The notes beneath the pieces were generated by a model that was not told where the DNA came from, ran no database searches, and saw nothing but the letters and a program-made list of their open reading frames with translations. 64,000 nucleotides of DNA, taken from assembly GCA_937901255.1 (NCBI GenBank), contig CALCHN010000027.1, positions 62,001 through 126,000 on the forward strand, given 5' to 3'. Shown in pieces: positions 18,944 through 25,510 of the stretch. This stretch comes from an uncultured Flavobacteriales bacterium (GTDB lineage Bacteria; Bacteroidota; Bacteroidia; Flavobacteriales_E; Vicingaceae). Made by a program: the position numbers and the translations under genes. How positions within the stretch are numbered: the first letter of the stretch is position 1; each line of letters opens with the position of its first letter.

Positions 18944-19668
18944 TTTCTGCTTGCCAATACGGTTTTCGTTAATAATAAAAACAAAAAGATAACACTTAAA
19001 AAGTAAATTACATCTCTGGAATCAATTACTCCTCTACTCATTGAGCGGTAATGTTCATTAATTCCTAATTTTATAATAAATGCATCAATAGACCCGAAAA
19101 GTTCTAATGCACTTATAGCATCGAAACCTGCATAGCAAAAGAAGCATAAAAACACTGCTATTAAAAAAGATATGATTTGATTGTTGGTGATGGCACTGGC
19201 AAATAAACCTATGGCAACAAATACGCTTCCTAAAAACAACAAGCCGAAATAAGAACCCCAAGTTCCTCCTGTATCAATATTTCCGGGAGGACTCCCCAAC
19301 TGGTAAACAGAATAAAAATAAACCAAAGTGGGTAAAAGTGAGAAAAACACTAGTGAAAAACCAGCTATGTATTTGGCTAACACTATCTGAAAATCGGTAA
19401 TAGGTTTGGTTAAAAGCAATTCTATGGTTCCTGTTCTGCTTTCTTCAGAAAACAAACGCATGGTAATGGCAGGAATTAAAAACATAAACACCCACGGACC
19501 AATATAAAAAAGTGAACCAATACTAGAAAAGCCATTATCCAACACATTGTAGTCGCCAGGGAAAACCCACATAAAGAGACCAATAGTAGTAAGAAACACA
19601 GCAATAACAATGTATCCGACCAATGAGCCTAAAAAACTTCTAATTTCCTTGTTGATGAGCGTTAGCAT
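18937..19668 (-). CDS. gldF: Gliding motility ABC transporter permease GldF
   Basis: 243 residues with six hydrophobic segments. Starts MLTLINKEIRSFLGSLVGYIVIAVFL and has the MRLFSEESRTGTIELLLTKPI loop typical of ABC-2 permeases of the GldF/NosY type. It is the membrane partner of GldG; the two genes overlap by 7 bases. First gene of the operon, which runs on through gldG and the DUF4340-like gene. The region upstream of 19668 holds an AT-rich promoter region shared divergently with the tRNA gene; I cannot point to its own -7 box. Confidence 0.93.
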   Translation of the reverse strand: MLTLINKEIRSFLGSLVGYIVIAVFLTTIGLFMWVFPGDYNVLDNGFSSIGSLFYIGPWVFMFLIPAITMRLFSEESRTGTIELLLTKPITDFQIVLAKYIAGFSLVFFSLLPTLVYFYSVYQLGSPPGNIDTGGTWGSYFGLLFLGSVFVAIGLFASAITNNQIISFLIAVFLCFFCYAGFDAISALELFGSIDAFIIKLGINEHYRSMSRGVIDSRDVIYFLSVIFLFLLLTKTVLASRKW

Positions 19669-19781
19669 CTATTTATTTCAGGTTTTTGTTGAAAAAAATC
19701 AAAAGTACAATTTTTTATGCGACTTAAAATTTAAAATTTGTTAATGAAAAGCCACTTTTCGGAAAGTTTTTAAAATAATGC

Positions 19782-19811
19782 TTTGTAATCGATTAAAAAA
19801 TCGTAAATTTG
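19782..19811 (+). promoter_or_regulatory. Bacteroidota promoter of the initiator tRNA gene
   Basis: TTTG at 19782-19785, 18 nt, then TAAATTTG at 19804-19811: an exact match to the Bacteroidota -33/-7 consensus. Transcription would begin around 19816, 40 nt before the mature tRNA. Confidence 0.85.
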
Positions 19812-19855
19812 CACTCCATTTTGGGAGAGCGAGACAACTTTATTTAAAGATATAT

Positions 19856-19928
19856 CGCGGGGTAGAGCAGTTGGTAGCTCATCGGGCTCATAACCCGAAG
19901 GTCGTCCGTTCGAGTCGGGCCCCCGCTA
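19856..19928 (+). tRNA. Initiator tRNA-fMet (CAT)
   Basis: 73 nt cloverleaf with anticodon CAT. Two hallmarks identify it as the initiator: position 1 is unpaired with position 72 (C1 opposite T72; Escherichia coli has C1-A72), and the anticodon stem ends with three G-C pairs (GGG...CCC around CTCATAA). D-arm AGAGCAG...GGTAGCTC and T-arm GTCCG-TTCGAGT-CGGGC pair correctly, with discriminator A at 19928. CCA is not encoded (CT follows). Position 19856 is the first base of the acceptor stem. Confidence 0.96.
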
Positions 19929-19934
19929 CTAAGC

Positions 19935-19966
19935 AAAACGGCACTGAGAAATCAGTTGCCGTTTTT
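19935..19966 (+). terminator. Rho-independent terminator after tRNA-fMet
   Basis: AAAACGGCA (19935-19943), an inner CTGA-GAAA-TCAG hairpin (19944-19955), one T, then TGCCGTTTTT (19957-19966). Perfect stem ending in a T tract, 7 bases after the tRNA. Confidence 0.92.
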
Positions 19967-20225
19967 CATTTGTATCACCTTCATTATTGTACTTTTTAGA
20001 AAGACTGGATTTACTTTTATAGTTCGACTTTCCTATTTTTTGACTCAATGACTAACCCTTCCAAAAGACAGCCAAACTAAGAGGTGTTTCAAAAGAAACA
20101 GTTCAAAAAATTAAGAGATTAATTATAATGAATTAAGTACCCTAATAAAAATCTATAATTGCATTTTATTACACTTATCAAAACGACTTCAATAAAAAAA
20201 GAATAGAAAATATTTCATCAAAACC
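19967..20225. other. Intergenic gap before the toxin-antitoxin-chaperone operon
   Basis: About 260 AT-rich bases. The only structure I see is a short hairpin TGTTTC-AAAA-GAAACA at 20084-20099. No gene or repeat is supported. Confidence 0.6.
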
Positions 20226-20256
20226 TTTGTCATTTGGAACAAATATATTAATCTTG
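20226..20256 (+). promoter_or_regulatory. Promoter of the toxin-antitoxin-chaperone operon
   Basis: TTTG at 20226-20229, 19 nt, then TAATCTTG at 20249-20256, one mismatch from the TAnnTTTG -7 consensus. Transcription would begin near 20261, about 26 nt before the toxin start. Confidence 0.6.
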
Positions 20257-20257
20257 C

Positions 20258-20284
20258 GTTAAACTAATTAACCTATGAGTTAAC
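20258..20284. promoter_or_regulatory. Candidate operator overlapping the transcription start
   Basis: Three GTTAA(C) half-sites: GTTAA at 20258-20262, TTAAC at 20268-20272 as an inverted partner with a 5-nt spacer, and palindromic GTTAAC at 20279-20284. The position directly after the -7 box fits autorepression by the HTH antitoxin encoded downstream. AT-rich context makes chance possible. Confidence 0.4.
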
Positions 20285-20286
20285 TT

Positions 20287-20673
20287 TTGGAAATTTACTA
20301 CAAAATACATGAGTGCCCAGAGGGGAAGTTTAAATTTTTTTTAAATTTTACAAATAATGATTTGTTAAAAAAGTTTCAAGAAATTAATAAAAATCCAAAA
20401 TTATTAAAGAAATATATTCTCGTTATAGAGTCCATTAAAGTTGGTGTGAGCAACACAACACAATTCAATTATGAAGGAAAATGTCCGTCTGGAGATGTTT
20501 ATGCTATTAAAATTGATAGTCATAGATTTTACACTCTACTCATTAAAGAAGATAATTGTAAAAAATATTACATTTCAAGATATGGCAAAAAACAATCGCA
20601 ACAAAACACTAAACTATTAACAGATATTATTAATTCAATTTGTAAATGTCAAATTCAATTAGCAATAGAGTAA
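20287..20673 (+). CDS. RelE/HigB-like toxin of a toxin-antitoxin-chaperone operon
   Basis: 128 residues from a TTG at 20287; no ATG lies in frame before it, and an ATG just upstream runs into a stop after two codons. The second half has the RelE-fold pattern GDVYAIKIDSHRFYTLL then ISRYGKKQSQQNTKLLTDII, close to RelE/HigB/Gp49-like mRNA interferases that cleave translated mRNA on the ribosome. It is somewhat longer than typical RelE because of an N-terminal extension. The gene precedes an HTH antitoxin by 3 bases, the toxin-first order of HigBA. Basic C-terminal residues are consistent with RNA contact. Toxicity is inferred, not shown. Confidence 0.72.
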   Translation: MEIYYKIHECPEGKFKFFLNFTNNDLLKKFQEINKNPKLLKKYILVIESIKVGVSNTTQFNYEGKCPSGDVYAIKIDSHRFYTLLIKEDNCKKYYISRYGKKQSQQNTKLLTDIINSICKCQIQLAIE

Positions 20674-20676
20674 ATT

Positions 20677-21135
20677 ATGAAAAAGAAAGAAAATAAAGCG
20701 AGTAAGGAAATTATTCAGTCTTACAGTAATGAAATTAATTCATTAATTGAAAAACACAGAGTTGACATTAATGAGTCACTTGTTAGTCTTCGTTTTTTAA
20801 AGGAGTTAGATTTTTTTATGGAAGAACAAAATTTAGCAAAAAAAGATTTAGCTGAAGATTTAGGGGTTTCTAGAGCCTTTGTTAGTCAGCTTATGTCTGG
20901 AACAAAGAAAATAAATGTTGGTTTCATTAACAGATTAGAAAAAAAATACAACATTGAGTTTAAAGTCAATATTCAACGAAATGATTGCCGCTACAATGTC
21001 TTAACAACAATTAGCAAACCAATAGTTCTAGTTTTCGGAGATACTAAAATTAATTATTACGAGCATTCAAAATCAAGTATGGATACCCCAGAATCAGCTT
21101 TTGGGGAAGAAATTAAATATACAGGCATATATTAA
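20677..21135 (+). CDS. HigA-like HTH (XRE) antitoxin with C-terminal extension
   Basis: 152 residues. A helical N-terminus is followed by an XRE-type HTH (about 50-95: FFMEEQNLAKKDLAEDLGVS, RAFVSQLMSGTKKINVGF). After the HTH come about 55 residues ending DTPESAFGEEIKYTGIY, unusual for a plain HigA. In toxin-antitoxin-chaperone (TAC) systems, the antitoxin carries a C-terminal chaperone-addiction (ChAD) segment that makes it dependent on a SecB-like chaperone; this tail is the candidate. It neutralises the upstream toxin and probably represses the operon. The SecB-like gene starts 11 bases later. Confidence 0.75.
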   Translation: MKKKENKASKEIIQSYSNEINSLIEKHRVDINESLVSLRFLKELDFFMEEQNLAKKDLAEDLGVSRAFVSQLMSGTKKINVGFINRLEKKYNIEFKVNIQRNDCRYNVLTTISKPIVLVFGDTKINYYEHSKSSMDTPESAFGEEIKYTGIY

Positions 21136-21146
21136 TAACATTTCAA

Positions 21147-21611
21147 ATGAGCACAATAGAAAAAAAATCAATTTTAAATGAACAGTCATTTACTATAAGA
21201 TTAGTTGGTATGAATGTGACTGGATTCTCCCAAAATGATTTAAAAATGGATTATGACAATAGTGTTTTTCCATTATTAGAATATAATACTTCTTTTGGAT
21301 TTAAAGTCGATGAAGAAAAAGAAAATGTTAGTTGTATTCTAACAATTAAAACTATGATTAAGGAAACAAAAGAGGTTTTGGCTAATTTAAGCTTAGATGT
21401 TAATTTTGAGATTTCTCCATTCAAAGAAGTAGTGATTAAGAAAAAAGAGACAGAATACGATATAAACAATTTTATTCTGTATAATATGGCGAGCATTACA
21501 GCTTCTAGTGCTAGAGGTGTTTTATATGAAAAATTAAAGGGTTCTATTCCTCAAACAGAAATATACCCTTTACTTGATTTATCACAATTATTTCCTTTTA
21601 ATAAAAAATAA
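21147..21611 (+). CDS. SecB-like chaperone of the toxin-antitoxin module
   Basis: 154 residues, acidic-to-neutral, with alternating beta strands and an antiparallel pattern (FTIRLVGMNVTGF, VSCILTIKTMIKE, LANLSLDVNFEISPF) followed by a helix NMASITASSARGVLYEKLKGS and a closing LLDLSQLFPF. Length, strand order and the SARG..Y...KG helix with the final proline-phenylalanine region resemble SecB and the SecB-TA proteins of TAC systems such as Rv1957 in Mycobacterium tuberculosis. In those systems it folds the antitoxin. Third gene of the operon, no terminator seen after it. The SecB assignment is by eye and could be wrong, in which case this is an uncharacterised third gene. Confidence 0.6.
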   Translation: MSTIEKKSILNEQSFTIRLVGMNVTGFSQNDLKMDYDNSVFPLLEYNTSFGFKVDEEKENVSCILTIKTMIKETKEVLANLSLDVNFEISPFKEVVIKKKETEYDINNFILYNMASITASSARGVLYEKLKGSIPQTEIYPLLDLSQLFPFNKK

Positions 21612-22077
21612 GTTTAAGGATTAAGGATTTATTTACTATTATTAGTTACCTATACAGGACTTCTTACTCAATTATTTACTTTCTAACGATAAATCAAATT
21701 TAAACAACAATTATTCAATTATTTCTAATGTAATGACTGATGAGGTTGGCATATTGCCTCCCTTATCTGTAAATTTCAACACCTTCCCAAGTATTGTAAA
21801 ATTGAGTTTTTAGAAAATGCAAGTTTATTTTAACTTGAAATATTTATATTAGGAAAAGAGTGATAACATTGTCCATCGCTATATAATTACCGACATAAAA
21901 ATAAAACACAACGTTTTGGCTCAGTGCAAACTCGAAAAATTATATCTTTATATTGCCAGCCATATACTAAATGTAACCCACCAATAAATTCCCCACCATT
22001 TACCAAGCCTTTTAATACTTTTAAAATAATAGCAACTTTTTATTTCGTTATTTTGCATTTTATTTCAATTTTCATAA
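21612..22077. other. 466-base gap between the SecB-like gene and era
   Basis: AT-rich. It holds a short minus-strand protein-like fragment (listed separately) and the era upstream region with a degraded -7-like TTATTTTG. I see no RNA gene, strong terminator or repeat. The region may be decayed coding sequence left after insertion of the upstream module. Confidence 0.5.
21711..21809 (-). pseudogene. Possible C-terminal gene remnant
   Basis: On the minus strand an open stretch of about 32 codons, preceded by stops, reads NFTILGKVLKFTDKGGNMP then SSVITLEIIE and a TAA. The composition is protein-like and unlike the surrounding AT-rich spacer, suggesting the tail of a lost gene. It is too short to identify and could be chance. 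Confidence 0.25.
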
Positions 22078-22956
22078 ATGCATAAATCAGGTTTTGTAAA
22101 TATTATAGGCAACCCCAATGTTGGAAAATCAACATTAATGAACACTTTGGTAGGCGAAAAACTGTCTATTATTACTTCTAAAGCACAAACTACCCGACAC
22201 AGAATTTTAGGGATAGTGAATGATGAAGAACATCAAATTATTTTTTCTGATACGCCCGGTTTTGTTGATCCTAAATACAAAATGCACGAAGGAATGATGA
22301 CTTTTGTGCGTTCTGCTTTGTCTGATGCTGATGTACTTTTATTTATGGTTGAAGTACAAGAAAAAGAACTGAAATACCAAGAAATACTAGAAAAACTAAA
22401 GAAAACCGATGTGCCTGTATTGGTATTAATCAATAAAATTGACTTGGTGGACCAAGCTTTTTTAGAAGAAAAAGTAACTTATTGGCAAGAAATATTACCT
22501 AAGGCTAAAATTTATCCGCTTTCAGCTTTGCACCAATTTAACGTAGATCAGATTATGCTCGAAATTAAAAGTTTGTTGCCCGAAGCGCCACCTTTTTACG
22601 ATAAAGACCAACTAACCGATAAGCCTGAAAAATTCTTTGTGGCAGAGATTATTAGAGAAAAAATTTTAATGCACTACCAAAAAGAAATTCCTTACTCGTG
22701 CGAAGTGGTTATTGAAGAGTTTAAAGAAGAGCCTAACATCATTAGAATTAGAGCGATAATAATGGTAATTAGAGAAAGTCAGAAAGGAATAATTATCGGA
22801 CATAAAGGAAAAGATTTAAAGCGTGTGGGCACTTTAGCTCGTAAGGAAATGGAGCAGTTTTTCGAAAAAAAAGTCTTTTTAGAAATGTATGTTAAAGTAA
22901 ACAAAGACTGGAGAAACAACGAAAGACAGTTGAGAAACTTCGGTTATTTGAATTAG
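22078..22956 (+). CDS. era: Ribosome assembly GTPase Era
   Basis: 292 residues, normal Era length. G1 GNPNVGKST (11-19), G3 DTPG (in FSDTPGFVDPKYKMHE), and G4 NKID (around 120) define the GTPase; the KH domain follows with VIRESQKGIIIGHKGKDLKRVG (about 230-250). Era binds the 3' end of 16S rRNA during 30S maturation. The final residues RNNERQLRNFGY fit the family. It lies 135 bases before der, giving a pair of GTPase genes; the gap carries two kinds of repeat, so co-transcription is not certain. Confidence 0.97.
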   Translation: MHKSGFVNIIGNPNVGKSTLMNTLVGEKLSIITSKAQTTRHRILGIVNDEEHQIIFSDTPGFVDPKYKMHEGMMTFVRSALSDADVLLFMVEVQEKELKYQEILEKLKKTDVPVLVLINKIDLVDQAFLEEKVTYWQEILPKAKIYPLSALHQFNVDQIMLEIKSLLPEAPPFYDKDQLTDKPEKFFVAEIIREKILMHYQKEIPYSCEVVIEEFKEEPNIIRIRAIIMVIRESQKGIIIGHKGKDLKRVGTLARKEMEQFFEKKVFLEMYVKVNKDWRNNERQLRNFGYLN

Positions 22957-22958
22957 TA

Positions 22959-22988
22959 AGTACTTAGGAGTACTTAAAAGTATTTAGA
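22959..22988. repeat. 10-bp tandem repeat, three units
   Basis: Directly after the era stop: AGTACTTAGG, AGTACTTAAA, AGTATTTAGA. The same degenerate decamer occurs six times at 55234-55292. Confidence 0.7.
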
Positions 22989-23050
22989 AGTTGAGAGTTA
23001 CGAATAACAAATAATAATTAACAATTAACAATGGCTTTGTGCCATAGAAA

Positions 23051-23077
23051 CTCCCCCTTCGGGGGATTAAGGGGGCT
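23051..23077. repeat. C-rich/G-rich hairpin repeat upstream of der
   Basis: CTCCCCCTTCGGGGG forms a tight hairpin with TTCG loop, followed by ATTAAGGGGGCT. The style is that of the palindromic element at 6.4 and 39 kb, probably a related short family. It sits 16 bases before der and would be in its 5' leader. Confidence 0.6.
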
Positions 23078-23091
23078 AAAAATTAAATAAA

Positions 23092-24402
23092 ATGGGTAAT
23101 ATAGTTGCAATAGTAGGTCGTCCGAATGTAGGAAAATCAACCTTATTTAACAGACTAACCACATCAAGAAGTGCTATTGTTGATGAAGCAAGTGGTGTAA
23201 CTCGAGATCGCCACTACGGAAAGGTAGATTGGAATGGGAAAGAGTTTTCTTTAATAGATACCGGAGGGTACATTAAAGGTTCTGACGATATTTTTGAAGA
23301 TGAAATTAGAAAACAAGTGCTTATTGCTATTGAAGAATGTGATTTAATCATTTTTGTGGTAGATGTAGAAGTAGGAATTACCGATTTAGACACGGAAGTT
23401 GCCAGTTTATTAAGAAAATCTAACAAAAAAGTGATTTTGGTTTCTAACAAAGTGGATAACAATGAACGAATTCTAGATTCTAATGCTTTTTACGGATTAG
23501 CTATTGGCGATGAAATATTTAGTGTTTCTGCCATTAGTGGTAGCGGAACAGGAGATTTGTTAGATGAAGTTGTAAAACATATTGACGACAACCCTATTGA
23601 AGAGGAAGAAAGCGATGTGCCTAAAATCGCTATTGTTGGAAGACCTAATGTAGGAAAATCGTCTTTGTTAAATACCCTTATCGGGAAGGAAAAAAACATT
23701 GTTACCAATATAGCAGGAACCACCAGAGATACACTAACTACTAGGTTCAATTCATTTGGTTTTGAGTTTGATTTGGTGGATACTGCCGGAATTAGAAAAA
23801 AAGGTAAAGTAAATGAAGATATAGAGTTTTACTCTGTTATGCGTTCTATTAGAGCAATAGAAAATGCAGATGTTTGCTTATTAATGATAGAAGCTACTGA
23901 AGGTGTGATGGCTCAGGACATGAACATTTACAACCTTATTATTAAAAATAAAAAAGGCGTTGTTGTATTGGTAAACAAGTGGGATTTAATTGAAAAAGAA
24001 ACCAACACCTCAAAAGAGTTTGAAGCTAAAATAAAACAGAAACTAGCACCATTTACCGATGTGCCTATCTTATTTATTTCTGCTATTAACAAACAACGTG
24101 TTATTAAAGCCTTAGAAGAAGCTACTAAGGTGTATAATAATAGAGTTAGAAAAATAAGCACTTCAAAACTTAATGAGGTAATGTTAGACATTATCAACCA
24201 AAGTCCACCGCCATCTATTAAAGGAAAATGGATAAAAATTAAGTTTGTAACACAACTGCCAACCTATTCGCCAGCCTTTGCATTTTTCTGTAATTTACCT
24301 CAGTATGTAAAAGATTCTTACAAAAGGTTTTTGGAAAATAAATTGCGAGAAAACTTTGATTTTAAAGGAGTTCCTATTCAGATTTTTATGAGGAAGAAGT
24401 AA
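23092..24402 (+). CDS. der: Tandem GTPase Der (EngA)
   Basis: 436 residues. Two GTPase domains in series: first Walker A GRPNVGKST (about 8-16) with DTGG, second GRPNVGKSS (about 182-190) with DTAGIRKK, and a C-terminal KH-like domain (KIKFVTQLPTYSPAFAFFCN). Der is essential for 50S subunit assembly. Convergent with lspA, only 8 bases between the stops, with no terminator visible between them. Confidence 0.97.
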   Translation: MGNIVAIVGRPNVGKSTLFNRLTTSRSAIVDEASGVTRDRHYGKVDWNGKEFSLIDTGGYIKGSDDIFEDEIRKQVLIAIEECDLIIFVVDVEVGITDLDTEVASLLRKSNKKVILVSNKVDNNERILDSNAFYGLAIGDEIFSVSAISGSGTGDLLDEVVKHIDDNPIEEEESDVPKIAIVGRPNVGKSSLLNTLIGKEKNIVTNIAGTTRDTLTTRFNSFGFEFDLVDTAGIRKKGKVNEDIEFYSVMRSIRAIENADVCLLMIEATEGVMAQDMNIYNLIIKNKKGVVVLVNKWDLIEKETNTSKEFEAKIKQKLAPFTDVPILFISAINKQRVIKALEEATKVYNNRVRKISTSKLNEVMLDIINQSPPPSIKGKWIKIKFVTQLPTYSPAFAFFCNLPQYVKDSYKRFLENKLRENFDFKGVPIQIFMRKK

Positions 24403-24410
24403 ATTAAATC

Positions 24411-25043
24411 TTAATTATTTCCCTCTTCTACCTCAACAACTTCTTTCTTAAAGAATTTTTTCTGGAAAATGAAGATAAGCACTATGCCTACAGAAATAGC
24501 GGCATCGGCTACATTAAATACTGGTCGGAAAAACAAAAAATCTTCTCCACCCCAAATAGGCAACCAAGTTGGAAAAGTGCCTTCCATTAGTGGAAACCAA
24601 AACATATCCACCACCCAACCATGAAGGAAAGGAGCGTATCCGCCTTCTTCAGGTAAAAAAGTAGCTACTTGGTTAAAACTTTCGTTGAAAATTACTCCGT
24701 AAAACGCACTATCAATAATGTTTCCTAGTGCTCCTGCAAAGACTAATGCTCCACATATTTTTAACCCTTTAGGAGCTGTTTTAGGCAAAGTAAACAACAC
24801 ATAACCAATTCCGGTTACCGCTACAATTCTAAACAAGCTAAGGGCTAGTTTGCCATATTCACCGCCAAACTCCATCCCAAAAGCCATTCCTCTATTTTCA
24901 ATAAAATGGATGTGAAACCAACTAAAAATCTCAAAACCTCCACCAAGCATATAATTAGTTTTTACCCAAAACTTTGAAGCTTGGTCAATAAATAATACTA
25001 AAAAAGTAATAAAAAGAGGATGCGTTAAAAAACGGAATTTCAT
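24411..25043 (-). CDS. lspA: Lipoprotein signal peptidase (signal peptidase II)
   Basis: 210 residues, longer than the 160-170 of Escherichia coli but usual for Bacteroidota, which carry an insert between the last membrane segments. The catalytic aspartates are in GNIIDSAFYG (about 107) and FNVADAAISVG (about 178). Four membrane segments. It removes the signal peptide of lipoproteins after lipid attachment; several lipoproteins are encoded in this window. Transcribed with the DksA-like gene and ileS, which lie upstream in the same direction. Confidence 0.93.
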   Translation of the reverse strand: MKFRFLTHPLFITFLVLFIDQASKFWVKTNYMLGGGFEIFSWFHIHFIENRGMAFGMEFGGEYGKLALSLFRIVAVTGIGYVLFTLPKTAPKGLKICGALVFAGALGNIIDSAFYGVIFNESFNQVATFLPEEGGYAPFLHGWVVDMFWFPLMEGTFPTWLPIWGGEDFLFFRPVFNVADAAISVGIVLIFIFQKKFFKKEVVEVEEGNN

Positions 25044-25064
25044 TTAATTGGAAATTTGAAATTA

Positions 25065-25095
25065 GAGATTAGGGATTAAAAAAATCTCTAATCTC
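25065..25095. repeat. Hairpin between the DksA-like gene and lspA
   Basis: Arms 25065-25077 and 25083-25095 (GAGATTAGGGATT with AATCTCTAATCTC) pair at 12 of 13 positions with a five-base A-rich loop. Could attenuate transcription before lspA or be a short repeat; there is no U tract on the minus strand that would make it a clear terminator. Confidence 0.5.
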
Positions 25096-25116
25096 CAATC
25101 TCTAATCATTAATAGG

Positions 25117-25491
25117 TTACCCTTGAGCTTCTTTTGCTTCAATACTAAGTGTAGCATGAGGTACAGCTTTTAATCTTTCTTTAGGAATTAATTTTCCTGT
25201 AACTCTACAAACTCCGTAAGTTTTATTTGAAATACGAATTAAGGCATTTTCTAAGTGCTTAATAAATTTTTCTTGTCTGCCTGCTAATTGAGCCACTTCT
25301 TCTCTAGAAAGTGTTGCAGCACCTTCTTCCATCATTTTAAATGAATGAATAGTATCATCAGTGCCGTTATCACCTTTGTAGTTTAATGTAGCCAAAAGCT
25401 CTTCTAAATCTGCTTTTGCAGCTTCTAATTTTTTGTTGATAATAGCTTTAAATTCTGCTAAATCTTCATCTGAATATCTTACATCTGCCAT
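25117..25491 (-). CDS. TraR/DksA-family protein with degenerate zinc finger
   Basis: 124 residues. The N-terminal coiled-coil (ELLATLNYKGDNGTDDTIHS and EEVAQLAGRQEKFIKHLENAL) and the terminal YGVCRVTGKLIPKERLKAVPH region match the Bacteroidota DksA-like family. Only one cysteine and one histidine of the zinc-finger positions remain (CRVTG, then PHATL), so metal binding as in DksA is doubtful. DksA proteins act with ppGpp at the RNA polymerase secondary channel. It sits between lspA and ileS in one direction. Role in stringent control is inference. Confidence 0.85.
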   Translation of the reverse strand: MADVRYSDEDLAEFKAIINKKLEAAKADLEELLATLNYKGDNGTDDTIHSFKMMEEGAATLSREEVAQLAGRQEKFIKHLENALIRISNKTYGVCRVTGKLIPKERLKAVPHATLSIEAKEAQG

Positions 25492-25510
25492 AATTCTTTT
25501 TTTTATCGTT

